Shown: positions 27,195 to 36,174, counted from the first letter of the stretch. The stretch is 64,000 nt of DNA from Burkholderia stagnalis (GCF_902830275.1 NZ_CADESW010000020.1:62001-126000); one strand, 5' to 3'. The notes: generated from the letters alone by a model not told the origin. Numbers and translations: made by a program.

Positions 27195-27213
27195 AAGCGA
27201 GTAATTCCGATGG
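27195..27213. promoter_or_regulatory. Third copy of the 17-bp AAGCGAGTAATTCCGAT motif
   Basis: Identical to the two arms at 12259-12275 and 12345-12361, with an identical following GG shared with the first arm. It runs into the start codon of the LysR gene (ATG 27210-27212) and lies about 310 bases from the divergent fae operon. This is a natural position for an autoregulatory operator. The function is inferred from repetition and position. Confidence 0.6.
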
Positions 27214-28127
27214 TTGCCATTCAAAGTCCCGATTGGTCGAGGCTGAGCTCGCTCGACCCGGAACTCATCCGCGCGTTCGTCGCGGTCGTCGAAAGCGGCG
27301 GCTTCACCGCGGCGTCGCGGCAGCTGCATCGCACGCAGTCGACGATCAGCCTGCGGATCCGCACGCTCGAGGAGCGGCTCGGCACCCACCTGTTCATGCG
27401 CAACAGCCGGCGGCTCGCGCTGTCGCGCGACGGCGAGAATTTCCTGATCTACGCGCGCCGGATCATCCAGGTGCAGAACGACGCGATCATCGCGTTGCAG
27501 CAGAGCAGCAGCCATCGCGGCGCGCTGCGCTTCGGGCTGCCGGAGGACTATGCGGAACTGTGGCTGCCCGACCTGCTGAAGTCGTTCTATGCATTGCGCC
27601 CGGGCGCGCGGCTGCACGTGCACTGCCGGATGTCGCTCGAACTGCTCGAACGGCTGCAGGCCGGCGAGCTCGACGTCGCGCTGGTCGTGCGGCACGGCTC
27701 GCAGGCGGGCGGCCGGCATCTCGGCCGCGAGGAGGTGGTGTGGGCCGCGCATCGCGATTTCGCGCTCGACCCGCATGCGTCGGTGCCGCTCGCGCTGTTT
27801 CCCGAGACCTGCTGCTACCGGCAGCGCGGGCTGCAGGCGCTGGCGTCGATGGACCGGCCGTATCACGTCGTCTACACGAGCCAGAGCCCGACCGGGATCA
27901 AGGTCGCGGTGAACCACGGCGCCGCCGTGACGATGATCGACCGCTGCACGCTGCCGGAGAACTGGCGCGTGCTCGGCGAAGACGAGGGCCTGCCGCCGCT
28001 GCCGCCGGCCGATCTCGAACTGCATCGCTCGCCGGGCATCTGCGATCCGTCGACCGACGATCTCGCGTCGCTGATCGAGACGATGGTCGACGAACGGCGA
28101 CGCGCGTCGGTCGAAGCGATCGCCTGA
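27210..28127 (+). CDS. LysR-family regulator
   Basis: 305 residues. Helix-turn-helix: ELIRAFVAVVESGGFTAASR and LHRTQSTISLRIRTLEERLG. The effector domain begins SHRGALRFGLPEDYAELWLP. It is divergent from the fae/AKR/gabD operon, the standard position for a LysR activator of that operon. Its start codon overlaps the 17-bp motif that is also duplicated before the porin/betaine importer at 12.3 kb, suggesting it may control both loci. That link is untested inference. Confidence 0.9.
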   Translation: MVAIQSPDWSRLSSLDPELIRAFVAVVESGGFTAASRQLHRTQSTISLRIRTLEERLGTHLFMRNSRRLALSRDGENFLIYARRIIQVQNDAIIALQQSSSHRGALRFGLPEDYAELWLPDLLKSFYALRPGARLHVHCRMSLELLERLQAGELDVALVVRHGSQAGGRHLGREEVVWAAHRDFALDPHASVPLALFPETCCYRQRGLQALASMDRPYHVVYTSQSPTGIKVAVNHGAAVTMIDRCTLPENWRVLGEDEGLPPLPPADLELHRSPGICDPSTDDLASLIETMVDERRRASVEAIA

Positions 28128-28139
28128 GCGCCGCGCCCG

Positions 28140-29015
28140 CTACGCCTCCGCCGTCTGCCCCGTCTGCCGCTGCAGATCGTCCATGATCTGCTCCGCGAGG
28201 AAGTCGCACGGCGGCCGCTTCGACTTCGTGCTGCGCGCGAGGATCAGTTCGAGCGGCGGCATGTCGGGCAGCCCGTGCGAGCGGCCGAGCACCGACAACT
28301 GCGGGGGAATCGCGCAGCGCGCGAGCGGCGCGACCGCGAGCCCCGCTTCCACCATGCTGAGCAGGCCGAGCAGGCTCGGGCTTTCGTACGAGGTGCGATA
28401 CGGCAGCTTCGCGCGTTCGAGGCTGCGGATCGCGTTCTCGCGCGCGACGCTGCCCGGCATGAACACCGCGATCGGCAGCGGCCGCTCCTCCCACACGCGC
28501 GGCCCGTTCGTCATCGCGGCCCATGCCATCGGCTCGTGGCGTACGAAGTCGCCCGACAGCCCCTTCACGCGCGTACCGCACACGAGGTCGACGGTGCCGT
28601 CCTTGATCAGCGGCGCGAGCGCGCTGCTCGGCAGGCCGATCACCTGGATCTCGACCTTCGGATACGACGCCGAGAATTTCTTAAGCACTGAAGGAAGAAG
28701 CGACGACGCGTAGTCGTCCGGCACGCCGATCACCACCTTGCCCGTGACCTCCGGCCGCACCACGGCGGCCCACGCCTCGTCGCGCAGCGCGAGCATGCGC
28801 CGCGCGAAACCCAGCAGCACCTCGCCCTCGCGCGTCAGCACGATGCTGCGCGGGCGGCGCACGAACAGCGGCCGCCCCAGCGCGTCCTCGAGGCTCTTGA
28901 TCTGCATGCTGACGGCGGATTGCGAGCGGTTCACGGCTTCGGCGGCGCGGGTCATGTTGCCGGTCTCGGCCACCGCGACGACGGTGGCCAGCACGTCGTG
29001 ATCGAGCATCTTCAT
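28140..29015 (-). CDS. LysR-family regulator
   Basis: 291 residues. Helix-turn-helix: VVAVAETGNMTRAAEAV and NRSQSAVSMQIKSLEDALG, then an effector domain (GKVVIGVPDDYASSLLPSVL). It belongs to the same subgroup as the neighbour at 27210, sharing the G-x-P-x-D-Y-A motif, and the two genes converge with a 12-base gap, which suggests an old duplication. It is divergent from the DUF3422 gene, about 180 bases away. Target unknown. Confidence 0.88.
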   Translation of the reverse strand: MKMLDHDVLATVVAVAETGNMTRAAEAVNRSQSAVSMQIKSLEDALGRPLFVRRPRSIVLTREGEVLLGFARRMLALRDEAWAAVVRPEVTGKVVIGVPDDYASSLLPSVLKKFSASYPKVEIQVIGLPSSALAPLIKDGTVDLVCGTRVKGLSGDFVRHEPMAWAAMTNGPRVWEERPLPIAVFMPGSVARENAIRSLERAKLPYRTSYESPSLLGLLSMVEAGLAVAPLARCAIPPQLSVLGRSHGLPDMPPLELILARSTKSKRPPCDFLAEQIMDDLQRQTGQTAEA

Positions 29016-29195
29016 CGGTATCAGGAAAACTGAACGTAACGATCAGCATTATGCGTTTTTATTGTCGTTATGTGTCTGCCATAGTGCGATCGGGCAGGCG
29101 AAACCGCTGCCGCCGCCGGTTCGTCGGGCTGTTCCCGGCGACGGAGGCGCGCGTGCCGGGCCGGCGGGGTTGAACAAGGAAAGCATGGTGTCTCG

Positions 29196-30515
29196 ATGAT
29201 GGACCATCCGTTGCGCGCCGCACTGGCCGCCGAACTGCATGCGCGGCCGTTCCTGCGGCTGGCCGAAGCCGTGTCGCTCACTCACTACGCGATCTATTCG
29301 GATGGCGAAGCGGCGATCCACGAAACACTGCTGCACGCGCTGTGCCGCGACGCCGGCATTGCCGCGCCGCATGACGGCGCGACGCACTACGCGGTGCAGT
29401 CGCCGAGCGGCTGGCACCTGAAGTGGGAGCGTCACACCGAATTCTCGACCTTCACGTTCGTCGCGCCGCGCCGCGACACGGGCTATTTCGACGATCTCGC
29501 GATCGAAGGCATTCCGGCCGACTGGTTCGCACGCCTGAACGGCATCCGCTTCGTCGCGGTGCGCATGGAGCTGCTGTCCGGCGACGCCGCGCGGCTCGTC
29601 TGCGCGGACATGCGGCGCTGGATCGACGGGCCGATTCTCGTCGGCAGCAACGTGCTCGGCGGCGGCCAGGTGTTCTGCGACTGGCACGTGCGGCCCGACG
29701 GCTTCATGCGCTTTCTCGTCGTCGACGAGGATTTCCGCGAAGAGCAGGGCGGCCGCCTGCTGCAGCGTCTCTATGAAATCGAAACCTACCGGATGATGGC
29801 GCTGCTCGCGCTGCCGGTCGCGCGGCGGATGAGCCGCGAGCTCGACGAGATCCACGCGTCGCTGCAGGCGCTGATGCAGAGCATGGACGCGGGCGGCGCG
29901 CACGGCGACGACGCGGCGCTGCTGGTCAAGCTCACGCACCTGGCGGTGCGCGTCGAATCGCTGTCGGGCTCGGGCGGGCGTTTCAGCGCATCGCGCGCGT
30001 ACGAGAAGCTCGTGCTCGCGCGCATCCAGGAGCTGCGCGAGGAGCGCATCGAAGGGATGCCGACGATCGCGGAATTCATGGAACGGCGCTTCGCGCCGGC
30101 GATGGAGACGTGCCGCAGCGTGTGGGCGCGCCACGAGCAGATCGCCGCGCGCATCGCGCGTGCGGTGGACCTGCTGCGCACGCGCGTCAATCTCGCGCAG
30201 GAAAAGGACGTCACGCGGCTGCTGGCCGGCATGGAGCGCACCGCGCGCAACCAGCTGCATCTGCAGCATGCGGTCGAAGGCCTGTCCGTCGCGGCGATCT
30301 CGTATTACGTGTTGTCGCTCGCGGCTGCCGCGTTCAAGGCGCTGCACGTGCTGAGCCTGCCGGTCGATCCGGAGCTGGCGGAAGGGCTGCTGATCGCGCC
30401 GGTCGTGCTCGGGGTAGTCCACATCACGCGGCGCACCCGTGCGCATCTCGCGAAGGCGGATGGCGCGCACGATGGCGAGGCGGCGCGGGCGGTGAAGTTG
30501 AAGCAGGTGGTTTGA
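29196..30515 (+). CDS. DUF3422-family membrane-anchored protein
   Basis: 439 residues matching the proteobacterial DUF3422 family: N-terminal DHPLRAALAAELHARPFL, and a central GGGQVFCDW…FLVVDEDFREEQGGRLLQRLYEIETYRMMALLALP. There is a long helical/coiled region (about 200-350) and a C-terminal hydrophobic pair of helices (AAISYYVLSLAAAAFKAL and LLIAPVVLGVVHI). No enzyme activity is known for the family. A second ATG one codon later is possible. A small gene follows 27 bases downstream and the pair ends at a strong hairpin. Confidence 0.85.
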   Translation: MMDHPLRAALAAELHARPFLRLAEAVSLTHYAIYSDGEAAIHETLLHALCRDAGIAAPHDGATHYAVQSPSGWHLKWERHTEFSTFTFVAPRRDTGYFDDLAIEGIPADWFARLNGIRFVAVRMELLSGDAARLVCADMRRWIDGPILVGSNVLGGGQVFCDWHVRPDGFMRFLVVDEDFREEQGGRLLQRLYEIETYRMMALLALPVARRMSRELDEIHASLQALMQSMDAGGAHGDDAALLVKLTHLAVRVESLSGSGGRFSASRAYEKLVLARIQELREERIEGMPTIAEFMERRFAPAMETCRSVWARHEQIAARIARAVDLLRTRVNLAQEKDVTRLLAGMERTARNQLHLQHAVEGLSVAAISYYVLSLAAAAFKALHVLSLPVDPELAEGLLIAPVVLGVVHITRRTRAHLAKADGAHDGEAARAVKLKQVV

Positions 30516-30542
30516 ACATCAATGACAAGCAAAGGAACGGAG

Positions 30543-30743
30543 ATGACTTTTTCGCAGATTCAGGCTGGTTTTTTCGTCGCGATGGACGATTTCGCGGAGC
30601 CGCTGCAGGACAACGCAGGCGCGGCGGACGACGCACGCGTATCGTCGTATCAGGCCGTGTTGCAGGAGCCGATGGTGTCGCTCGTCGGCAGCACGAGCGA
30701 CCGGCCGGACGTCGCGACGGTTGCGATTCTCGGCTACAACTGA
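30543..30743 (+). CDS. Small acidic protein of 66 residues, unknown
   Basis: A short frame with a good ribosome site (AAAGGA, nine bases before ATG 30543), G/C-rich third positions and its own terminator-like hairpin right after the stop. The N-terminal third is hydrophobic/amphipathic (FSQIQAGFFVAMDDF), the middle is acidic (NAGAADDARV), and the tail is Ser/Val-rich ending ILGYN. No family is recognised. It sits 27 bases after the DUF3422 gene and is probably co-transcribed. The size, and a leader-like acidic part followed by a small-residue tail, would also fit a peptide precursor, but no modifying enzyme is adjacent. Confidence 0.6.
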   Translation: MTFSQIQAGFFVAMDDFAEPLQDNAGAADDARVSSYQAVLQEPMVSLVGSTSDRPDVATVAILGYN

Positions 30744-30764
30744 GCGCGCGGTTCCGGACGTGCG

Positions 30765-30800
30765 CCGGATGGCAGCGGCGATGGCGTCGCTGCCATCCGG
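30765..30800 (+). terminator. Hairpin ending the DUF3422 operon
   Basis: A perfect 13-bp stem (CCGGATGGCAGCG / CGCTGCCATCCGG) with a 10-base loop, 22 bases after the small gene's stop codon. There is no T-run, but the stem is very stable. Confidence 0.65.
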
Positions 30801-30899
30801 CTGATTGAAGCCGGCATGGCCCGCTCGCGCAGCGTCCGCGAGTGACGCACGGTTTTCTGCCCAAAAGCGGCCGAGCCGGGCCAACGCGAGCGCATGCGA

Positions 30900-31958
30900 T
30901 TACGGTCGCGTCCAGAGGACGGCATCATTCGATTCGCCGACCACCTGGCCGTGTTTGTTGATGGCGAAAGCCAACGTAAAGCCTTCACCGTCGGGGAGTG
31001 CGCCGAGGTCGGTCATCACACCGTTCTCATAGACAAAGGCGTGAACGGCGCCACCCGGGGTGTCGGAAGCGCCGACTATCTGGCCGCGGTCGTTGATCCC
31101 CGAGGCCTGGCTGTTCCGGCCACCGGGGAGCGTTCCGAGGTCGGTCATCACCCCGTCTTGATACAGGAAGGCACGAAACTGCCTCGGGGTCGCAGTGTCG
31201 GAAGTGCCGACCACCTGGCCGCGATCGTTGATCGCCGCAGCGCCGCTGCTTTGACCACCGAGCGTGCCCAGGTCCGTCATCTGTTGACCGTCGTACAAAA
31301 AGGCGTGGGCCGCTCCGGTCGCGATGCCGGAATCGCCGACCACCTGGCCCTTCTGATTGATCGCGTTCGCGCGGCTGAAGGTACCACCGGGGAGCGTACC
31401 GAGGTCGGTCGTCACGCCGTCTTGATAGATGCACGCGTGGCCGTTCGTAGCGCCGGCCACCTGACCGCGATTGTTGATCCCGTTGGCTTCGTAGAGGCCA
31501 AGGTCGATCATCACGCCGCCGTCGTATAAAAAGGCGCGCCTGACGAACCCGCTTGCGATGGACGAAAAAGAGGCGCCGACCACCTGGCCGCGGTCGTTGA
31601 TCCCTGCCGCGGTGCTGAAGCTGTCGCCGGGGAGCGTACCGAGGTCGGTCATCACCCCGTCTTCATACAAGAAGGCGCGAAGGTCGCGATGATGTCTCAC
31701 TCTGCCGAAAAAGTTGAACGACTCGCCGACCACCTGGCCGTGATCGTTGATCGCGTAAGCGCTGCTGCCGTTCTTGCCGGGAAGCGTGCCCAGATCCTTG
31801 ATCGTGAAATTCTGATTGGCGGCGGCCAGGCTTTTGGCCACCGCCGCACTGCTCGCCGCATCACCGTCGCCGCCGCAGCCGGCCAATGCCGTTGCCAGCG
31901 ATATGACGATTGCCGATGTTTGCAATGCTCGATTGACGAGCGGGGACAGGTGAACCAT
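30900..31958 (-). CDS. HAF-repeat lipoprotein
   Basis: 352 residues. The signal peptide ends in a lipobox at Cys28 (ALAGCGG), so it is an exported lipoprotein. The rest is about seven to eight tandem repeats of 40-50 residues built around MTDLGTLPGG…AxGINDRGQVVGxS…AFLYxDGV, the pattern called HAF repeats, which probably fold as a beta-propeller. GGAGG precedes ATG 31958; longer in-frame starts lack a signal peptide. The function of HAF proteins is unknown; they occur as one or many paralogs in Burkholderia. It has no obvious operon partners. Confidence 0.88.
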   Translation of the reverse strand: MVHLSPLVNRALQTSAIVISLATALAGCGGDGDAASSAAVAKSLAAANQNFTIKDLGTLPGKNGSSAYAINDHGQVVGESFNFFGRVRHHRDLRAFLYEDGVMTDLGTLPGDSFSTAAGINDRGQVVGASFSSIASGFVRRAFLYDGGVMIDLGLYEANGINNRGQVAGATNGHACIYQDGVTTDLGTLPGGTFSRANAINQKGQVVGDSGIATGAAHAFLYDGQQMTDLGTLGGQSSGAAAINDRGQVVGTSDTATPRQFRAFLYQDGVMTDLGTLPGGRNSQASGINDRGQIVGASDTPGGAVHAFVYENGVMTDLGALPDGEGFTLAFAINKHGQVVGESNDAVLWTRP

Positions 31959-32596
31959 GTCGACCTCCAACGGGTTTTCAGCGTGACGGGTGGGCCGGGG
32001 TCGCGTCGACGATGTGCGAAGGCGGGGCAGACCAGCGCCGACGGAGTGCCGGATGCGGGCTGGCGCAAGAAGAGACGCCGGAGGCGTTGCGTGGACAACG
32101 AAAATTGAGGAATTGAAATTGACGCCGTGCCGGCTACGGATTTCAAGCCAACACCGCAATCGCAATCCAAGCGAGTGTCGTGCCACCCGATCAGGACGGG
32201 CTTCGCAAGGCGCGAAGCGGAACAGGCGGAAGCTGCGCGTGCGAAAAACGTATCACCCGCGATACGCGCGAAGGGGGCGAGGATCGAAATTGCGACTTCT
32301 CTATCGGAACCGGCCGTCAGTCATTTGTTTTTTATCGAATGCAAACGATTCCATTGCCCTCGCCTCGTAGCGCCCGAATGGCAACATCACCCAATTCGTT
32401 TCAAGGATGATGCAGTCGATCATATTGCGGTGGCACGGGCAGCGATGATCGAGGCGGAGGTTGTGATCGCAACATCCGGAACGTGCGCGCCGGAACCATT
32501 GCCTGCGATCACGGTAGGCGGCGTAGCACGTATTCGCGCAACGGCCGGCATGGCAGAATGATCCGCCCGCCATTTCGTCACGGACCCATCACCGAC
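31959..32596. other. Intergenic region, no gene seen
   Basis: About 640 bases between the divergent HAF lipoprotein and GNAT genes. GC is lower than average, and frames here lack ribosome sites and codon bias. It presumably holds both promoters. Confidence 0.5.
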
Positions 32597-33031
32597 ATGA
32601 CTGCCCCGTCGAACGTCACCATCCAGCTCGCCGCCGTCGGACAGCCCACCGCGCGCGACGCCATCAGCCGCAAGCTCAACGCATTCAACGATGCGATCAC
32701 AGGGCAGCCGGACAACACCGCGCTCGATCTCTACGTGACCGACCCGAACACTGGCGAAGTGCTCGGCGGGCTGGTCGGCCGCACGTCGCTCGGGCTGTTT
32801 TTCATCGATCTGCTTTTCGTGCCCGAATCCCTGCGCGAGGACGGCCTCGGCAGCAAGCTGCTGAACGACGCGGAAGCGGAGGCGAAACGGCGCGGCTGCG
32901 CGCGCGCCGTGCTCTATACGATCACGTTCCAGGCGCCCGCGTTCTACGAGAAGCACGGGTATCGCGTGTTCGGCGAGGTGCCTTGCGAGCCGGCGGGGGC
33001 GGCTCGGGTGTTCATGGTCAAGGCGCTTTGA
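32597..33031 (+). CDS. GNAT-family N-acetyltransferase
   Basis: 144 residues with a GNAT fold: LYVTDPNTGEVLGGLVGRT, LFFIDLLFVPESLREDGLGSKLL (acetyl-CoA motif, with EDGLGS in place of the common QGxGxG/A) and FQAPAFYEKHGYRVFGEVP. The type resembles small YjdJ/YitI-like acetyltransferases with unknown substrates. The start is ATG 32597. Its stop codon runs directly into a fragment of an ABC-2 permease tail in another frame. Confidence 0.85.
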   Translation: MTAPSNVTIQLAAVGQPTARDAISRKLNAFNDAITGQPDNTALDLYVTDPNTGEVLGGLVGRTSLGLFFIDLLFVPESLREDGLGSKLLNDAEAEAKRRGCARAVLYTITFQAPAFYEKHGYRVFGEVPCEPAGAARVFMVKAL

Positions 33032-33168
33032 GCGGTTGCAAGCCCGACCCGCTAGGCGCGCCCGACTGGTTCCTGCCACTCGCGCCGGCGGCGGCGTTCG
33101 CGTTCCTGGTGGTGGCCTTTGCCGCGTGGCGGCTGGGGGTGCGCAAGTACACGTCGACCGGCACCTGA
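33031..33168 (+). pseudogene. C-terminal remnant of an ABC-2-type permease
   Basis: The 45 codons before TGA 33166 encode a hydrophobic helix (FLPLAPAAAFAFLVVAFAAW) followed by RLGVRKYTSTGT. The ending R-x-Y-x-STG[ST] is the usual extreme C-terminus of ABC-2 family permeases. Nothing upstream in this frame encodes the rest of such a protein; the GNAT gene occupies that space. It therefore looks like the leftover end of a deleted transporter gene, joined by recombination. Confidence 0.55.
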
Positions 33169-33258
33169 AGCGCACCGTACCGGACAATTTCCGCCGTACT
33201 GTACCGCCAGGCGTGTGAGCTTTCTGACGATACTCGTGTCTTTCCAGGAGACCGTCCG

Positions 33259-33555
33259 ATGCCCCTCGTCGATTTCACATCCGTCGCTGCCGAGCAAACG
33301 CAAGCATGGAAATCCTCGCTTGTCGGCAAAGTAGGCCCGGCCAACGTCAAGGTGCTTCGCATGGATGCGCAGCCCTACGACGAGGAGATTCACGACTACA
33401 ACGAGGGTTTGCTGGTCGTCGATGGACGGCTTCTGCTTCAGGTCGGCGCGGAGACGGTCGCCGTGGAAGCCGGGCAGATGTATCTCGCGTTGGCAGGGAC
33501 TGCACACGCCGTCCTGCCCGGCAGCCACGGGACGCTCGTCGTCATCGACGTGTAA
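33259..33555 (+). CDS. Small cupin-domain protein
   Basis: 98 residues, one cupin barrel. The first motif region is QPYDEEIHDYNEGLLVVDG, with His/Glu at metal-ligand-like positions. The second reads VEAGQMYLALAGTAHAVLPG, with the expected His. AGGAGA precedes ATG 33259. Single-cupin proteins like this act as small-molecule binders, isomerases or dioxygenases; no substrate can be assigned. It is convergent with the aldehyde dehydrogenase at 33583. Confidence 0.82.
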   Translation: MPLVDFTSVAAEQTQAWKSSLVGKVGPANVKVLRMDAQPYDEEIHDYNEGLLVVDGRLLLQVGAETVAVEAGQMYLALAGTAHAVLPGSHGTLVVIDV

Positions 33556-33582
33556 AGGCGGCTGACACGCGCGCCGGCACTA

Positions 33583-35067
33583 TCAGTCGACCGCGCGCAT
33601 CGCGTGCCGCAGCTCCTGATAGCTGCGCAGCCCCGCGACACCGAGTTCACGGCCGATCCCGCTCAAGCCGAACCCGCCCCAGCACACGTGCGGATAAATG
33701 AGCTGCGGCGTATTGATCCACACGAGCCCCGCGCGCACGCGTGCCTGATAACGCTTCGCCTGCGCCGCGTCGCGCGTGACGACGGTCGCGACGAGCCCGT
33801 AGCGCGTGTCGTTCGCGAGCGCGATCGCCTCGTCGTCGGTGCGAAACGACTTCACGCACGCGACCGGGCCGAACACTTCGTCGGCCCACAGCACGTTGTC
33901 GGCGGCCGGTTCCGCGATCACGACCGGCGCCATGAAGTAGCCGTCGCCGCGCGCGTCGGCCACGCGGCCGCTGAACGCGACCTGCGCGCCGCTGTCGATC
34001 CCCTGCCGCAGCATTGCCTCGACGCGCGCGCGGTGTGCAGCCGAGATCAGCGGCCCCATCGCGACGTTCGCCGCCTCCGGCGGCGCGACGACGAGCGCGC
34101 GCACGGCCGTCTCGAACGCGGCCATGAAGCCGCGATACAGGCTGTCGTGCACGAGAATGCGCGCGGTGGCCGAGCACATCTGGCCCGCGTTCGTGAAGGC
34201 GCCGGCAACCGCGAGTGCCACCGCAGCATCGAGATCGGCGTCGTCGCGGACGATCAGCGCGGACTTGCCGCCAAGCTCGAGCGTCACGCGCTTCATGTCG
34301 TCGGCGGCGGCGCGCATCACTTTCCTGCCGGCGGCGGTGCTGCCGGTGAACGAGATCTTGTCGATCAGCGGATGCGCGGCGAGCGCCGCGCCGACATTCG
34401 CGCCGCCGTTCACGATGTTCACGACGCCGTCCGGCATGCCGGCCTCGGCGACGATGTCGAGCAGCGCGTGTTCGGCCGGCGACGTCAGTTCCGACGGCTT
34501 GAGCACCGCCGCGCAGCCGGCGGCCAGCGCGGGCGCGAGCTTCCACGCGGTCGTCACCATCGGGAAATTCCACGGCACGATCAGCGCGGCCACGCCGAGC
34601 GCATCGTAAAAGCGCTCGGCCGTCACGGTTTCGCTCGGCAGCGCGACCGGTTCCGCCGCGAACGTCGCCGGATCGGCGCACAGCGCGGCGTAGTACGCGA
34701 ATGTCGCGGCGACGTCGCCGACGTCGGCATCGGCCTCGAGCGGCGGCTTGCCGCTGACCTGCATCTGCAGCGCCGCGAGGCGCGCGCGGTCGGCTTCGAC
34801 CAGCTCGGCGATCTTCGCGAGGATCTTGCCGCGCGCGGCGGGCGGCGTGTCGCGCCAGCCGGCGAACGCATCGCGCGCGGTGCGCACCGCGCGGTCGACG
34901 TGCTCGGCTGAAGCGAATTCCTGCCAGCCGAGCGTGTCGCCGGTCGCGGCGTTGAACAGCGGCGCGCCGGCATCGTCGGCATGCGCGCGGATATGTTCGC
35001 CGGCGATGCGCGCGGCGGGCAGCACGAGCGTCGCGGTAGCGGCAGGGGAAAGCGGTGCGGTGGACAT
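33583..35067 (-). CDS. Aldehyde dehydrogenase (KauB/betaine-aldehyde type)
   Basis: 494 residues. ALDH landmarks: ALIVPWNFPMVTTAWKLAPAL, ISFTGSTAAGRKV, LELGGKSALIVRDDAD and the nucleophile Cys in TNAGQMCSATARI. The closest subgroups by motif are aminoaldehyde dehydrogenases (betaine aldehyde, aminobutyraldehyde, guanidinobutyraldehyde). It begins 23 bases after the guanidinobutyrase-like gene on the same strand. A KauB-like role, making 4-guanidinobutyrate or a related amino acid that the ureohydrolase then splits, is the best contextual guess. Confidence 0.88.
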   Translation of the reverse strand: MSTAPLSPAATATLVLPAARIAGEHIRAHADDAGAPLFNAATGDTLGWQEFASAEHVDRAVRTARDAFAGWRDTPPAARGKILAKIAELVEADRARLAALQMQVSGKPPLEADADVGDVAATFAYYAALCADPATFAAEPVALPSETVTAERFYDALGVAALIVPWNFPMVTTAWKLAPALAAGCAAVLKPSELTSPAEHALLDIVAEAGMPDGVVNIVNGGANVGAALAAHPLIDKISFTGSTAAGRKVMRAAADDMKRVTLELGGKSALIVRDDADLDAAVALAVAGAFTNAGQMCSATARILVHDSLYRGFMAAFETAVRALVVAPPEAANVAMGPLISAAHRARVEAMLRQGIDSGAQVAFSGRVADARGDGYFMAPVVIAEPAADNVLWADEVFGPVACVKSFRTDDEAIALANDTRYGLVATVVTRDAAQAKRYQARVRAGLVWINTPQLIYPHVCWGGFGLSGIGRELGVAGLRSYQELRHAMRAVD

Positions 35068-35090
35068 GGTGGCGATCCTGAAGGTCGGGT

Positions 35091-36041
35091 TCAACGGTAG
35101 GCGACGCCCGGCATCACGCAGAGCATTTCGAACGCGAGGTTCGCGCCGACGAGCGCGGTCGTGCCGACCGGGTCGTAAGGCGGCGACACTTCGACGAGAT
35201 CGGCGCCGACGAGATTGAGCCCCTTCATCCCGCGCACGATCTCGAGCCCTTGCTGCACCGTCAGGCCGCCGACTTCCGGCGTGCCGGTGCCCGGCGCGAA
35301 CGACGGGTCGAGGCCGTCGATATCGAAGCTCAGGTAGACCGGCGTGCTGCCGACGCGCTCGCGCACCTGCGCCATCAGCGGCGCGAGCGACGTGTTCCAG
35401 CATGCCTCGGCCTGGACGACGGTGAAGCCCTGCTCGCGGCACCAGTCGAAATCGTCGGCGTGGTAGCCGGTGCCGCGCAGGCCGATCTGCGTGACCTTGT
35501 CGCACTGCAGGAGGCCGTCCTCCACCGCGCGGCGGAACGGCGTGCCGTGCGCGATCTTCTCGCCGAACATCGTGTCGTTGACGTCCGCGTGCGCGTCGAC
35601 GTGCACCACCGCGACCTTGCCGTACTTGCGGTGCAGCGCGCGCAGGATCGGCCACGCGATCGTGTGGTCGCCGCCGAGCGTAATCGGCCGGCAGCCGTTC
35701 GCGACGATCGCGTCGTAGGCGGCCTCGATGCGGCGCACCGAGTCCTTCAGGTCGTACGGGTTGGTCGCGACGTCGCCGAGGTCGGCCACCTGCAGCGAAT
35801 CGAACGGCGCGGCGCGCGTCGCCATGTTGTACGGGCGCAGCAGCACGGATTCGCTGCGGATCTGGCGCGGGCCGAAGCGCGCGCCCGACCGGTTCGACGT
35901 GCCGAGATCGAGCGGCACGCCGACGAAGCACGCGTCGAGCCCGTCGGTCGTGTCGGCCTGCGGCAGACGCATCATCGTGGCGATGCCGCCGAAGCGCGGC
36001 ATCTCGTTGCCGCCCATCGGCTGGTTCAGTTCGCGATGCAT
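35091..36041 (-). CDS. Ureohydrolase, guanidinobutyrase/agmatinase type
   Basis: 316 residues, the length of GbuA (guanidinobutyrase) and GpuA. All dinuclear-manganese motifs are present: GGDHTIAWP, VVHVDAHADVND and SFDIDGLDP, with SGARFGPRQIRSESVLLRPYN near the N-terminus. It hydrolyses a guanidino compound to urea and an amine; the 4-guanidinobutyrate to GABA reaction fits the neighbouring aminoaldehyde dehydrogenase. GAGGAGA precedes ATG 36041. It is preceded on the same strand by a LuxR-type regulator and faces a divergent cupin/FAD-oxidase unit also suited to polyamine breakdown. Confidence 0.9.
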   Translation of the reverse strand: MHRELNQPMGGNEMPRFGGIATMMRLPQADTTDGLDACFVGVPLDLGTSNRSGARFGPRQIRSESVLLRPYNMATRAAPFDSLQVADLGDVATNPYDLKDSVRRIEAAYDAIVANGCRPITLGGDHTIAWPILRALHRKYGKVAVVHVDAHADVNDTMFGEKIAHGTPFRRAVEDGLLQCDKVTQIGLRGTGYHADDFDWCREQGFTVVQAEACWNTSLAPLMAQVRERVGSTPVYLSFDIDGLDPSFAPGTGTPEVGGLTVQQGLEIVRGMKGLNLVGADLVEVSPPYDPVGTTALVGANLAFEMLCVMPGVAYR

Positions 36042-36174
36042 GGGGGCCGTCTCCTCTGTCTGGTGAACAACGATCGGCCGATGGTAGAGGAGAACGCCCG
36101 CGCGAAGATTTCGAAGTCGCAACGTTTACATCGAGCGGATTCGATGCAAGCGGGGGGAGGCTGCGGAATGCCGG

